A DNA stretch of 64,000 nt, from assembly GCA_037045055.1 (NCBI GenBank), contig JBAOHJ010000002.1:496001-560000 (forward strand), written 5' to 3'. A program made the translations under genes and the position numbers. This DNA is from Phosphoribacter sp037045055 (GTDB taxonomy: Bacteria; Actinomycetota; Actinomycetes; Actinomycetales; Dermatophilaceae). Of the stretch, positions 7,876 to 17,431 are shown piece after piece. The notes beneath the pieces were generated by a model. The model ran no database searches. It was not told where the DNA came from and was given only the letters and a program-made list of their open reading frames with translations. Each line of letters begins with the position of its first letter. The first letter of the stretch is position 1.

Positions 7876-8175
7876 CTACTTCTTCTTGTCGACCAGCCAG
7901 GGGACGACATGCTCGAAGCTCACCGTCTTGCCCAGCCCGGTGGCGACGATGAACGTCAGGCCGTAGGCGACCGCCAGCAGGATCACCGCGAACAGCACCC
8001 AGGCGAGGACCCGTCCCCAGGGCCGTGGGGTGCTCGGGCTGCGCAGCGCGCCCCCGTTGGCCGTGGCCAGTCCGCGGACGCCGACTGCGAAGAGTGCCGG
8101 CAGGCCGGCGCCGAGCAGCAGGCCGGCCGCGAGGACCTTCCAGGCTCCGTCGAGGGCGAGGACGACCATCTCCAT
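7876..8175 (-). CDS. Small membrane protein next to the phosphate transporter
   Basis: 99 residues with two or three predicted membrane segments (about 10-33 and 55-80) and a C-terminal KKK. It follows the PiT transporter gene by 16 nt with GGGAGGT ahead of its start, so it is in the same operon. I recognise no domain. Small membrane proteins in this position are common in actinobacterial pit operons, so an accessory role is inferred from context only. Confidence 0.65.
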   Translation of the reverse strand: MEMVVLALDGAWKVLAAGLLLGAGLPALFAVGVRGLATANGGALRSPSTPRPWGRVLAWVLFAVILLAVAYGLTFIVATGLGKTVSFEHVVPWLVDKKK

Positions 8176-8191
8176 GGGGGACCTCCCGATC

Positions 8192-9454
8192 TCAGGCGGC
8201 GGGCTGGGGGCGCTGGTCGTGCGGCTGGGTGAGCGCGTCGTGGGCGACCACGGCGACCTCGGGCTTGTGCCCGTCGTGCCAGGCGTCGTTGACGTTGGCG
8301 TGGTCGACCCGGTTGTGGGCGGCGCGGCGCCACATGTACAGCGAGGCGGCGACCAGCAGCACCGTGACGATGCCCGGCCCTCCGAGCCCCGGCACGGCGT
8401 TGGCCACCCAGTACATCAGCGCTCCGCCGACGGCCGCGCTGGGGAAGGTGATCGCCCACGCGGCGACCATCCGCCCGGCGACGCGCCAGCGGACCTGCGC
8501 CCCCCGGCGGCCCACGCCGGTGCCGAGGATCGACCCCGAGGCGACGTGGGTGGTGGAGAGTGCGAAGCCCAGCTGGCTGGAGCTGAGGATGACGGCCGCG
8601 GAGGCCGTGTCGGCGGCCAGGCCCTGGGGCGAGGAGATGTCCACCAGGCCCTTGCCGAGGGTGCGGATGATCCGCCACCCGCCCAGGTAGGTCCCCAGGG
8701 CGATCGCCATGGCCGCACTGACCTTGACCCACAGCGGCACGTAGACGTCCCTGGCGTCGATGGACCCGCTGCCGACCAGGGCCAGGGTGATGATGCCCAT
8801 GGTCTTCTGGGCGTCGTTGGTGCCGTGCGCGAGGGAGACCAGCGAAGCCGAGCCGATCTGCCCCCAGCGGAACCGGCGCTCTCGGAAACCTTCGGTCACC
8901 CGCGAGGTGATCCGGAAGATGAGCCAGGTCGCGGTGGCCGAGACGACGAGGGCGATCACCGGCGACAGCAGCGAGGGCAGCAGGACCTTGCCGACCACCC
9001 CGTCGAGCTTCGTGCCGTCGCCGGCCCATTTCACGCCACCGAAACCCAGCGCCGCGATGGTCGAGCCCACCAGGCCGCCGAGCAGGGCGTGCGAGGAGGA
9101 GCTGGGCAGTCCGAGCAGCCAGGTGAACAGGTTCCACAGGATGCCTCCGACGAGTCCGCCCAGGACGATGAGCAGCAGCATCGAGCCGCCGGAGGCGAGC
9201 AGCTCCGGCCGGGGGATCCCCTTGGCGTCCTGGAGGTTGACGACCGCGTTGCTCACGGTGAGGGCCACCTCGACGGAGATCAGCGCGCCGACGAGGTTGA
9301 GCAGGGCGGCGATGGTGACGGCGGCCTTCGGCCGCAGCGCCCCGGTCGCGATGGAGGCGGCCATCGCGTTGCCGGTGTCGTGGAAGCCGTTGGTGAAGTC
9401 GAACGCCAGGGCGACGACGACGACGGCGGCGAGGATGACGGCTGCGGTGGTCAC
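8192..9454 (-). CDS. pitA: PiT-family inorganic phosphate transporter
   Basis: Low-affinity, cation-coupled phosphate importer in the cytoplasmic membrane. 420 residues with the two PiT signature repeats: FDFTNGFHDTGNAMA near the N-terminus and LAHGTNDAQKTMGIITLALVG in the second half, and GLPSSSSHALLGGLVG / LSTTHVASGSILGTG between membrane spans. The GTG at 9454 was chosen because the protein then begins directly with the first membrane helix; a TTG lies 33 nt further upstream. A PHO box (9561-9578) sits about 110 bp before the start, so induction under phosphate limitation is likely. Confidence 0.93.
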   Translation of the reverse strand: MTTAAVILAAVVVVALAFDFTNGFHDTGNAMAASIATGALRPKAAVTIAALLNLVGALISVEVALTVSNAVVNLQDAKGIPRPELLASGGSMLLLIVLGGLVGGILWNLFTWLLGLPSSSSHALLGGLVGSTIAALGFGGVKWAGDGTKLDGVVGKVLLPSLLSPVIALVVSATATWLIFRITSRVTEGFRERRFRWGQIGSASLVSLAHGTNDAQKTMGIITLALVGSGSIDARDVYVPLWVKVSAAMAIALGTYLGGWRIIRTLGKGLVDISSPQGLAADTASAAVILSSSQLGFALSTTHVASGSILGTGVGRRGAQVRWRVAGRMVAAWAITFPSAAVGGALMYWVANAVPGLGGPGIVTVLLVAASLYMWRRAAHNRVDHANVNDAWHDGHKPEVAVVAHDALTQPHDQRPQPAA

Positions 9455-9560
9455 GAGTAGATGATGGGTGCAAGTGTCAACCAACACCAGGCGTCATTGG
9501 GGGGACGATCTGCCGTCCGGACGGTGTCCACGCACACCCGGTCATCGCCGTTTCGGCGGT

Positions 9561-9582
9561 GTTCACCGAATGTTCACCTTGG
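9561..9582 (+). promoter_or_regulatory. PHO box (PhoP binding site)
   Basis: Two direct copies of GTTCACC (9561-9567 and 9572-9578) in exact 11-nt register, the arrangement of PhoP sites described in Streptomyces. It lies between the divergent pitA and HIT genes in the 328-nt gap 9455-9782, which otherwise holds only a 23-codon leader reading frame (see HIT entry). The phosphate transporter is the obvious target. Confidence 0.7.
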
Positions 9583-9782
9583 TCCCGTGGCCGGCGTCGC
9601 CGTGAGCGGCGGACCATTCGCCGCCGATCTCCTCGTCGGGGCGCGCCCCGGGATTTGGGCCTCCCCCAGGCCCGGGGCGGCCGACCCACCGGAGCGACCT
9701 GGCACAGTGGACCCGTGCCGACGTCGCGACCACGGCCCGCACCGGGCCTCTGGACGCCGGGCGTCTGCCGGGCGGGTGGCGG

Positions 9783-10193
9783 ATGAGCGAGTGCCTGTTC
9801 TGCGCCATCGCCTCGGGCGACGTGCCGGCGTCCGTGGTGCTGAGCACCGACGAGGTGGTCGGCTTCCTCGACCGACGGCCGGTGTTCAAGGGCCACACCC
9901 TGCTCGTCCCTCGTCGGCACGTGGCCACCCTGCCGGACCTGCCGGCATCCCTGCGTGACCCCTTCCTCGCGGCCGCCCAGCGGGTGGCAACGGCGGTGGT
10001 CGTCGGGCTGGGGGCGCAGGGCAGCTTCGTCTGCGTCAACAACACGGTGAGCCAGTCGGTGCCGCACCTGCACCTGCACGTCATCCCGCGCACCAAGGGT
10101 GACGGCCTGCGCGGGTTCCTCTGGCCGCGGACCACGTACGAGTCGGACGCCGAGGCGGATCGGTATGCCGCCCGGCTGCGCGCCTCGGTGTAG
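9783..10193 (+). CDS. HIT-family protein (histidine-triad nucleotide hydrolase)
   Basis: 136 residues; nucleotide phosphoramidase/dinucleotide hydrolase fold. N-terminal CLFCAIASGDVP and the catalytic triad motif SVPHLHLHVIPR are clear. The ATG overlaps the stop of a 23-codon frame that starts at GTG 9715 (VPTSRPRPAPGLW...), giving an ATGA junction. That frame has a -10-like CACAGT 6 nt before its GTG, so it could be a translated leader that couples to the HIT gene; this is inference. Physiological substrate unknown. Confidence 0.9.
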   Translation: MSECLFCAIASGDVPASVVLSTDEVVGFLDRRPVFKGHTLLVPRRHVATLPDLPASLRDPFLAAAQRVATAVVVGLGAQGSFVCVNNTVSQSVPHLHLHVIPRTKGDGLRGFLWPRTTYESDAEADRYAARLRASV

Positions 10194-10194
10194 C

Positions 10195-10269
10195 CACCGG
10201 CGGCGGCCTACCGGCGCCGGCCCACCGACGCGGCCCACCGGCGGCGGCCCACCGGGAGCGGCCCACCGC
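10195..10269 (+). repeat. Minisatellite, about five copies of a 14-nt unit
   Basis: Directly after the HIT stop, units of the form GGCGGCGGCCCACC repeat about five times with single-base variation (one unit is 13 nt). There is no reading frame or palindromic unit structure, so it is not a CRISPR array; likely replication-slippage DNA. Confidence 0.7.
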
Positions 10270-10306
10270 TGCACGTCGGGGGCGCGGGGCCTGGTCGAGC
10301 GCCCTG

Positions 10307-11440
10307 CTACCCCGCTCTCGCCAGGGCCACCAGCCGCGAGCTCAGCGCGGCGGTGACCGCGACCGTGACCAGGGCGCCGAGCAGCAGCGCGGTCTGCTCA
10401 CCCTCGCCGAGCAGGCCCCGGCCGGTGCCGAGGGCCGCCGCGGCGACCGGGACACCGAGCTGGGCGGCGGTCACCGCCGCAACCGGCACGGGTTGACCGG
10501 TCAGAGCCATCGTCGCGTGGACCAGCACGGCGCCGACGCCCAGCGTCAGGCCCAGGCCCACGGCACCGGGGTGGTCGGCGAGGTCGTGCAGGTCCAGGGA
10601 GCTGCCCAGCCACACGAAGAACAGCGGACCGAAGAACCCCTCGGTGAGGGCGAAGAGCTGCTTGGCCACTCGACGGGGTTCGCCGACCCCGGCCACGACC
10701 AGGCCCATCGCGAAGCCGGCGAGCATGATGGACACGCGGGCCGCCGCGGCGATCGCGGCCAGCCCGAACAGCAGGGCCAGCAGGGTGCGCAGCTCGACCG
10801 CGAGCTGGTGGCCCTCGGAGACCTTGTGGACCCGGTGGCGCAGGCCGGAGCGCTCCAGCCAGCGCAGCAGCAGCCAGGCCAGTGTCGCCGCCGCCAGGAC
10901 CGCGAGAGCGCCGAGGGCGGCCGAGCCGGCTCGGCCCGGGTCGATCGCCAGGGGGAGCGCGACGATACAGACGGCGTCGGCGAGCGCGATCTGGGGGAGC
11001 ATCTCGACGATGGCCGGCGCGGTGAGCGGTGCGCCGGCCAGGGCCGGCATCACCAGTCCGGCGGACGAGGAGGCCAGCAGCACGGCATACAGGGCACCGT
11101 GCCCGGTCCCGAAGGCGGCCGCGATGAGCGGACCCGCGACGGCGGCCAGCAGCCCGATCAGCCCGGCGCGGGCCGCCCCCACCGTCAGCCCGGCGCGCAG
11201 GGCGGGGCTGCGCAGCGGCACGTGCGACCCGGCGACGAACATCACCAGGGCGAAGCCGATCTCGGCGAGGAACCCGAAGGTCGGGTCGCCCTCCGGCAGG
11301 ACCCCGAGCCCGCTGACGCCCAGCGCCACTCCGACCAGCAGCTCGCCGATGACGACCGGCAGGTGCAGCCGGCGGTGCAGGTTGAGCACCGGCCCGAGCA
11401 GGGCGACGGCGCAGATCAGGGCGAGGTGGGCGAAGTCCAT
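10307..11440 (-). CDS. Sodium/proton exchanger family (CPA2) antiporter
   Basis: Integral membrane cation/proton antiporter of 377 residues with about 11-12 hydrophobic segments. The start MDFAHLALICAVALLGPVLNL and LHLPVVIGELLVGVALG are typical of the Na_H_Exchanger fold; EIGFALVMFVAGSHV holds the usual acidic position, and the later half contains FALTEGFFGPLFFVWLGSSLDL. There is no RCK/TrkA-C domain, in contrast with the antiporter at 60388-62001. Its start overlaps the 3' end of fdhD by 25 bp, so the two are one transcription unit. Ion specificity is unknown. Confidence 0.85.
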   Translation of the reverse strand: MDFAHLALICAVALLGPVLNLHRRLHLPVVIGELLVGVALGVSGLGVLPEGDPTFGFLAEIGFALVMFVAGSHVPLRSPALRAGLTVGAARAGLIGLLAAVAGPLIAAAFGTGHGALYAVLLASSSAGLVMPALAGAPLTAPAIVEMLPQIALADAVCIVALPLAIDPGRAGSAALGALAVLAAATLAWLLLRWLERSGLRHRVHKVSEGHQLAVELRTLLALLFGLAAIAAAARVSIMLAGFAMGLVVAGVGEPRRVAKQLFALTEGFFGPLFFVWLGSSLDLHDLADHPGAVGLGLTLGVGAVLVHATMALTGQPVPVAAVTAAQLGVPVAAAALGTGRGLLGEGEQTALLLGALVTVAVTAALSSRLVALARAG

Positions 11441-12294
11441 GCGGTGCCTCGGTCCTCGACCCGGTGGGCATGGGTATAGGCGTTCAGGCTCGACCCGCGG
11501 CTGAACCCGACCACGGTCAGCCCGACCGAGTCGGCCAGCTCGACGGCCAGCGACGAGGGCGCGCCGACCGCCGCGAGGATCGGTATGCCGCCCAGGTGCG
11601 CCTTCTGCACGAGCTCGAACGAGGCCCGTCCGCTGACCTGCAGCACGGTGCCGGCCAGGGGCAGCCGACCCTCGCGCAGCGCCCACCCGATGACCTTGTC
11701 GACCGCGTTGTGCCGGCCGACGTCCTCGCGCAGGCACAGCAGCCGGCCCTGTCGGTCGAAGACCCCGGCCGCATGCACCCCGCCGGTGCGGGCGAACACC
11801 GACTGCTCGGCCCGCAGCGCCTCGGGCAGACCCAGCAGCACCGACAGCTCGACGCTGGTCGGGTCGGGGGGCCTCGGTGGGCTGGACTTGCGGACGTCGT
11901 CGATCGACGTGGTGCCGCAAATCCCGCAGGCGCTGGTCGTCGTCACCCGCCGTTGTGCGCCCACCGGCAGGCTCGCCCCGCCGGCCAGCGTCGCCTCGAT
12001 GACGTTGTAGGTCTGCCGCCCCTGGGCGTCGGTGCCCGTGCAGTAGCGCATCGAGGGCAGGTCCTGGGCACCCCGGACGATGCCCTCCCCCACGAGGAAC
12101 CCCGCGACGAGGTCGAAGTCGTCCCCCGGGGTGCGCATCGTCACGGTGAGGTCCAGGCCCGGGCCGGTCGGGTCCACCGCGGTCCCGACCCGGATCTGCA
12201 GCGGCTCTTCGACGGCGAGCACGTCCTCGCGGGTGCGCGCCGGGCCGTCGGCGCCATACCGGGTCACGGCGCGGCGCCTGGTGACCCGGGACAT
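11416..12294 (-). CDS. fdhD: Formate dehydrogenase accessory sulfurtransferase FdhD
   Basis: Transfers sulfur from a cysteine desulfurase to the molybdenum cofactor of formate dehydrogenase. 292 residues. Key features are the cysteine loop SACGICGTTSID, the RTGGVHAAGVFD and REDVGRHNAVDKVIGWAL stretches and SGRASFELVQKA, all family landmarks. The ATG has TACGCT 6 nt upstream (leaderless). No formate dehydrogenase gene lies in the window, so its client enzyme must be encoded elsewhere. Confidence 0.95.
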   Translation of the reverse strand: MSRVTRRRAVTRYGADGPARTREDVLAVEEPLQIRVGTAVDPTGPGLDLTVTMRTPGDDFDLVAGFLVGEGIVRGAQDLPSMRYCTGTDAQGRQTYNVIEATLAGGASLPVGAQRRVTTTSACGICGTTSIDDVRKSSPPRPPDPTSVELSVLLGLPEALRAEQSVFARTGGVHAAGVFDRQGRLLCLREDVGRHNAVDKVIGWALREGRLPLAGTVLQVSGRASFELVQKAHLGGIPILAAVGAPSSLAVELADSVGLTVVGFSRGSSLNAYTHAHRVEDRGTAWTSPTSP

Positions 12295-12367
12295 GACCCG
12301 AGCGTACGGCCCGTCCGGGGGCCGAACCCGCCGCGCCGCCCGAGGGCGCCGGCCCTACGGTGGGGCC

Positions 12368-13102
12368 GTGCTGCCCTTCCTGTTGCTCGCGCACCGGGCC
12401 GAGGACGCCGCCGCCGACGACGAGCACGCCTCGATCCTGCGGGTCGGCGGACTGCCCGACGGAGGGCTGCACCGGGTGCGCATGGAGCAGGGGCCTTTCG
12501 CCGGCCTGGACCTCGCCGCATACTCCGGGGTCGTGCTGGGCGGCGGGCCGTTCAACGCCTCGGACCCGCCGACGCACAAGTCGTCGGTGCAGCGGCGCGT
12601 CGAGGCCGAGCTGGCCGGGCTGGTCGAGCAGGTCCTCGCGCGGGACCTGCCGTTCCTGGGCCTGTGCTACGGCATCGGGGTGCTCGGTCGGCACCTCGGT
12701 GGCGTCGTCGACCGCACCTACGGCGAGCCGGTGGGTCGCATCGACGTCGTGGTCGCCGACGCCGGTCGCGCCGACCCGCTGTTCGCCGGGCTGCCGGAGC
12801 GGTTCGAGGCCTTCGGCGGGCACAAGGAGGCGCTGACCGTGGTGCCGGCCGGCGTCACCGTGCTCGCGACCTCGCCGGCGTGCCCGGTGCAGGCCTTCCG
12901 AGTCGGCCGCAACGTCTACGCCACGCAGTTCCACCCGGAGCTGGACTCGCCGGGCCTGTGCACCCGGATCGACGCCTACCGCGACTTCGGGTACTTCCCG
13001 CCCCAGGACGCCGAGGCGCTCAAGGCGCAGGCCCGAGCGCGCGAGGTCCCGCATGCCGGGCACGTGCTGCGCCGCTTCGTGCGCCGCTACACGCGGGACT
13101 GA
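12368..13102 (+). CDS. Class I glutamine amidotransferase-like protein
   Basis: 244-residue stand-alone GATase1-fold protein, similar in layout to the glutaminase part of GMP synthase. The nucleophile is in PFLGLCYGIGVLG and the His-Glu pair in ATQFHPELDSPG, so the triad is complete. It lacks an acceptor-substrate domain; stand-alone members of this group hydrolyse gamma-glutamyl compounds or are annotated as GMP-synthase paralogues. GTG start with TACGGT (12356-12361) 6 nt upstream, so leaderless. It is upstream of groEL but separated by its CIRCE promoter. Confidence 0.85.
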   Translation: MLPFLLLAHRAEDAAADDEHASILRVGGLPDGGLHRVRMEQGPFAGLDLAAYSGVVLGGGPFNASDPPTHKSSVQRRVEAELAGLVEQVLARDLPFLGLCYGIGVLGRHLGGVVDRTYGEPVGRIDVVVADAGRADPLFAGLPERFEAFGGHKEALTVVPAGVTVLATSPACPVQAFRVGRNVYATQFHPELDSPGLCTRIDAYRDFGYFPPQDAEALKAQARAREVPHAGHVLRRFVRRYTRD

Positions 13103-13133
13103 GGGCTGCCAGGCGGCGGCACGCCGCCTCCCG

Positions 13134-13160
13134 TTTGCACTCTCCCGGTGAGAGTGCCAA
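13134..13160. promoter_or_regulatory. CIRCE element 1 (HrcA operator)
   Basis: TTTGCACTC-N9-GAGTGCCAA, two mismatches from the consensus TTAGCACTC-N9-GAGTGCTAA. HrcA binds such sites and represses chaperonin genes until heat shock. It is the upstream one of a pair. Confidence 0.85.
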
Positions 13161-13168
13161 TAATGGCG

Positions 13169-13195
13169 TTAGCACTCTCCAGGGGAGAGTGATAA
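13169..13195. promoter_or_regulatory. CIRCE element 2 (HrcA operator)
   Basis: TTAGCACTC-N9-GAGTGATAA, nearly perfect consensus, 8 bp downstream of element 1 so the two sites are 35 bp apart centre to centre. It leaves a 118-nt leader up to the groEL ATG. Confidence 0.92.
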
Positions 13196-13313
13196 TCAGG
13201 CCACCTGGTGAGGTCCGGTCCGCGGGTGCGGCAAGGAGCGCCCGTATGCCGTGCCGTCCGTCGCGGGCACCGCGTGGCCAACCCCTTCGATTCGCGTGGG
13301 AGGAACCACCCGA

Positions 13314-14942
<1,629 letters not shown>

Positions 14943-14966
14943 GCCGCGCCGCACCACGCACCGCGT

Positions 14967-15010
14967 GACGCGGGGCGGTCGCCCGGGAGACCGGGTGGCC
15001 GCCCCGCGTC
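14967..15010 (+). terminator. Terminator of groEL
   Basis: GACGCGGGGCGG (14967-14978) pairs perfectly with CCGCCCCGCGTC (14999-15010), with a smaller inner stem CCGG/CCGG in the loop. It begins 24 nt after the groEL stop codon; no T-run, as is common in high-GC actinobacteria. Confidence 0.75.
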
Positions 15011-15131
15011 CGTTGGGGGACCCGGGTATGCCGCGACCCGCGAGAGCAGGCCGACGGCTGCTTCGGACGCCGGGAACCCGCCATTGGCCTGCTCTCGCGG
15101 CTGGGCAGGCGGCGCGCCGCGGGGCCGGGCG

Positions 15132-15419
15132 TTACCGCCCGAAGAGCATCCGCACGCCGTCCTCGACCTGCTGGTAGCTCGTCCCGGCCCGGGCGGTCAG
15201 CGTGCCGATGGTGGCGAGGTTCTCCCGGACCCGGGTCTGGGTCGCCTGCCACTCGGTCACCGCCGCCTGGAACTCGCTGGCCGCCGCACCGGTCCAGCTG
15301 CCCTGCAGGCTGGTGAGCCGGGCCATCATCGTCGCGACGGACGTCTCGATGTCGCCGGCGATCCGGCCGATGTCCGCCGCGGCGGTGCCGATCCGATCGG
15401 TGTCGACGCTGAACGCCAT
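15132..15419 (-). CDS. WXG100 family (ESAT-6-like) protein
   Basis: 95-residue helical-hairpin protein of the type exported by type VII secretion. The central turn is SWTG (the WxG motif) and the C-terminal helix has YQQVEDG, matching the YxxxD/E export signal. GAGGAGG lies a few bases before the ATG (15419). No EccC-type ATPase, EspG or second WXG100 gene is nearby, so this is an orphan; such orphans may use a secretion system encoded elsewhere or act inside the cell. Confidence 0.88.
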   Translation of the reverse strand: MAFSVDTDRIGTAAADIGRIAGDIETSVATMMARLTSLQGSWTGAAASEFQAAVTEWQATQTRVRENLATIGTLTARAGTSYQQVEDGVRMLFGR

Positions 15420-15527
15420 GGTGTCCTCCTCGGGTGTCCGGCCACCGGCTGGCGGCCGCTCACCCGACCGTAGGCATCGGTCACCCCACCCCGCCGCGAT
15501 TGTCCACAGGCCCTACCGTGGTGCCCG

Positions 15528-16289
15528 ATGATCCTCATCGACTCGCCGCTGTGGCCGGCGCGCGGCACCGTGTTCGCCCACTTGGTGAGTGATACGGCAT
15601 ACGCGGAGTTGCACGAGTTCGCCCGCGCCAGCGGAGTGTCCGCGCGCAGCTGGGACGGCGACCACTACGACGTGTCGCGCGAGGAGTATGCCGCCGTCCT
15701 CGCCGCGGGCGCCGTCCCGGTGACTCGGGCCGAGCTGGTCCGGCGGCTCAACGCCAGCGGTCTGCGCCTGCGCAAGCACCGGGGCGAGACGGGGCTGGCC
15801 CGCCGCCGGGGAGTGTCGATCGGCGAGGGGGTGCTCGCCGACATCGACCTGGTCGCCTCGGGCCGGCCCTGCCCGGACCGCGCGACGAGCGCGGCGGCGA
15901 CCATCGTGCGTGACTGCGCCGGGGACGTGCTCGTCGTGCGCAGCGTGCGTCGGGCGACGTGGGACTGCCCCGGCGGTCGGCGCGAGGGGACCGAGACGGT
16001 GCTGGAGTGCGCCCGTCGGGAACTCGTCGAGGAGTCGGGTCTGCAGCTGCCGGCGGCGGACCTGGCCCGGTGCGGGTACGAGCGGATCGTCGTGACCGAG
16101 CCGCGACACTGGGCCTACCACAGGCCCTATGTCCAGGTCTTCGCCGCCCGGGTGCCCCACCGGCGTCCCGAGCTGACGGTCGGGGCCGACGACGTCGACG
16201 GCGCCCAGTGGGTCGACCGGCGGCGCTTCCGCCAGCTGTGCGAGCACCTGTTCTGGTGGCCACTGGCCGCGCACCTCATGGCCGGCTAG
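15528..16289 (+). CDS. DUF4031-Nudix hydrolase fusion
   Basis: 253 residues with two parts. Residues 1-90 (MILIDSPLWPARGTVFAHLVSD ... LRLRKHRG) match DUF4031, a small domain of unknown function usually found alone. From about 120 to 245 there is a Nudix domain with a complete Nudix box: Gly in CPGGRREGTE, then RRELVEESGL, which hydrolyses nucleoside diphosphate-X compounds. ATG start with TACCGT (15514-15519) 8 nt upstream, so leaderless. Its 3' end overlaps the convergent HD-domain gene by 14 bp. The substrate is unknown. Confidence 0.85.
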   Translation: MILIDSPLWPARGTVFAHLVSDTAYAELHEFARASGVSARSWDGDHYDVSREEYAAVLAAGAVPVTRAELVRRLNASGLRLRKHRGETGLARRRGVSIGEGVLADIDLVASGRPCPDRATSAAATIVRDCAGDVLVVRSVRRATWDCPGGRREGTETVLECARRELVEESGLQLPAADLARCGYERIVVTEPRHWAYHRPYVQVFAARVPHRRPELTVGADDVDGAQWVDRRRFRQLCEHLFWWPLAAHLMAG

Positions 16290-16950
16290 TGGCCAGGCGG
16301 GCCAGCTCCCGATCGAGGTTGGCCCGGGCGGCGGGCTCCCAGTGCTCGCGGGCGTGGTCGGTGGCGTAGCAGCGGGGCCGGCCGGCCAGGGGGCGCAGGA
16401 TCGCGCCGCGGCCCTGCCGGTATGCCGCGTCCGGCACGTGGGCGTACTCCCGGCGCACCTGGGTGCAGTACTCGTCGAACCGTGCCGGGTCGGCGGAGAG
16501 GATCCACAGGTCCGCGTCGTGGAACGCCGATCTCGTTCGCCGGCCAGGGGGTTCGGGTGCCGGCAGCTCGTGGTCCGCGGTGCGCCGGACGAGATCGACC
16601 ACGGTGGCGGCGTCCACCGGGTCGACCCCGAGGTCGCCGAGAACCCGCCAGGCCAGGCCTGCGCTGGCGTGCTCGTTCGCCGCGGCCGGAGCCGCCGGGT
16701 CGTAGACGGCGTCATGGAACCATCCGGCGACCCGGCCCGGCAACGCTGCGCGAGCGTCGATTTCGCCGGCATCCTGCAGCTGTTGCAAGGCCCGCAGGAC
16801 CTCGGCGAGATGCCTGGTGGTGTGGTAGCGCCGATGCGGTTCGCGCCACCGGGCGATCAGGTCCTCGGCAGCGGCCCGGACGGCGGCGTGGTCGGCGCGA
16901 GGCGCCAGCAGCGCGAGGTCCGCGGCCCACCAGGTGACCAGCGCCGGCAT
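16276..16950 (-). CDS. HD-domain metal-dependent phosphohydrolase-like protein
   Basis: 224 residues. The metal-binding residues are the His pair in EPHRRYHTTRHL, the HD dyad in VAGWFHDAVYDP and the later Asp in FHDADLWILS, as in the stand-alone HD group (COG4339-like). YDPAAPAAANEHASA is the conserved following helix. It converges on, and overlaps, the DUF4031-Nudix gene; DUF4031 and this HD group are known to be neighbours in actinobacteria, which suggests a shared nucleotide-related task. Exact substrate unknown. Confidence 0.85.
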   Translation of the reverse strand: MPALVTWWAADLALLAPRADHAAVRAAAEDLIARWREPHRRYHTTRHLAEVLRALQQLQDAGEIDARAALPGRVAGWFHDAVYDPAAPAAANEHASAGLAWRVLGDLGVDPVDAATVVDLVRRTADHELPAPEPPGRRTRSAFHDADLWILSADPARFDEYCTQVRREYAHVPDAAYRQGRGAILRPLAGRPRCYATDHAREHWEPAARANLDRELARLATSRP

Positions 16951-17044
16951 ACCGGCGAGTGTGCCATGTCATCCGTCGCGCCCGGTGTCCTCGAGCCGCT
17001 CGGCCACGACGTGCTCGCCCAGGCGACGCGCTGCGCGGGCGGGC

Positions 17045-17422
17045 TCATCCGCGCGGGATCGAGCGTGGGCCCACGACCGCGACGCCGAGCGGCTCGACCC
17101 GGCCGATCAGGCCCCGGTCGGCGCTGGCCAGGGTGACGATCGCCCCGGTCTGGGCGAGAGCGGCGCACCGCGCGACGATCTCGTCGTCCCCGTATGCCGC
17201 GTGCACGGTGGTCACTGACCCGGTCGTGCCCTCGGCGACCCCCGACCGGCCCTCGCCTTCGAGGACCAGGACGACCTCGTCGTAGGGCAGGCGTGCTGAC
17301 GTCACGGCCCGGTGCAACCGAGCCGCCGCCCCCGCCCGGTCGCGCCACCAACCGTCCGGCACGGAGCCGACGACGTTGGCGGCGTCGACGACGAGGACTC
17401 GGCGGTCCGGCTCGGGCGGCAT
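17045..17422 (-). CDS. NYN/PIN-like domain protein (often annotated NTP pyrophosphohydrolase)
   Basis: 125 residues. The N-terminal VLVVDAANVVGSVPDGWWRD supplies the first acidic residue of a PIN-like nuclease fold; AAYGDDEIVARCA and TLASADRGLIGRV carry the other conserved acids, as in YacP/NYN proteins. An RNase role is therefore plausible, although the family is frequently labelled NTP pyrophosphohydrolase. ATG with TAGGGT 6 nt upstream (complement of 17429-17434), so the promoter lies inside the end of helD and the mRNA is leaderless. Confidence 0.75.
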   Translation of the reverse strand: MPPEPDRRVLVVDAANVVGSVPDGWWRDRAGAAARLHRAVTSARLPYDEVVLVLEGEGRSGVAEGTTGSVTTVHAAYGDDEIVARCAALAQTGAIVTLASADRGLIGRVEPLGVAVVGPRSIPRG

Positions 17423-17431
17423 GAGGCGACC

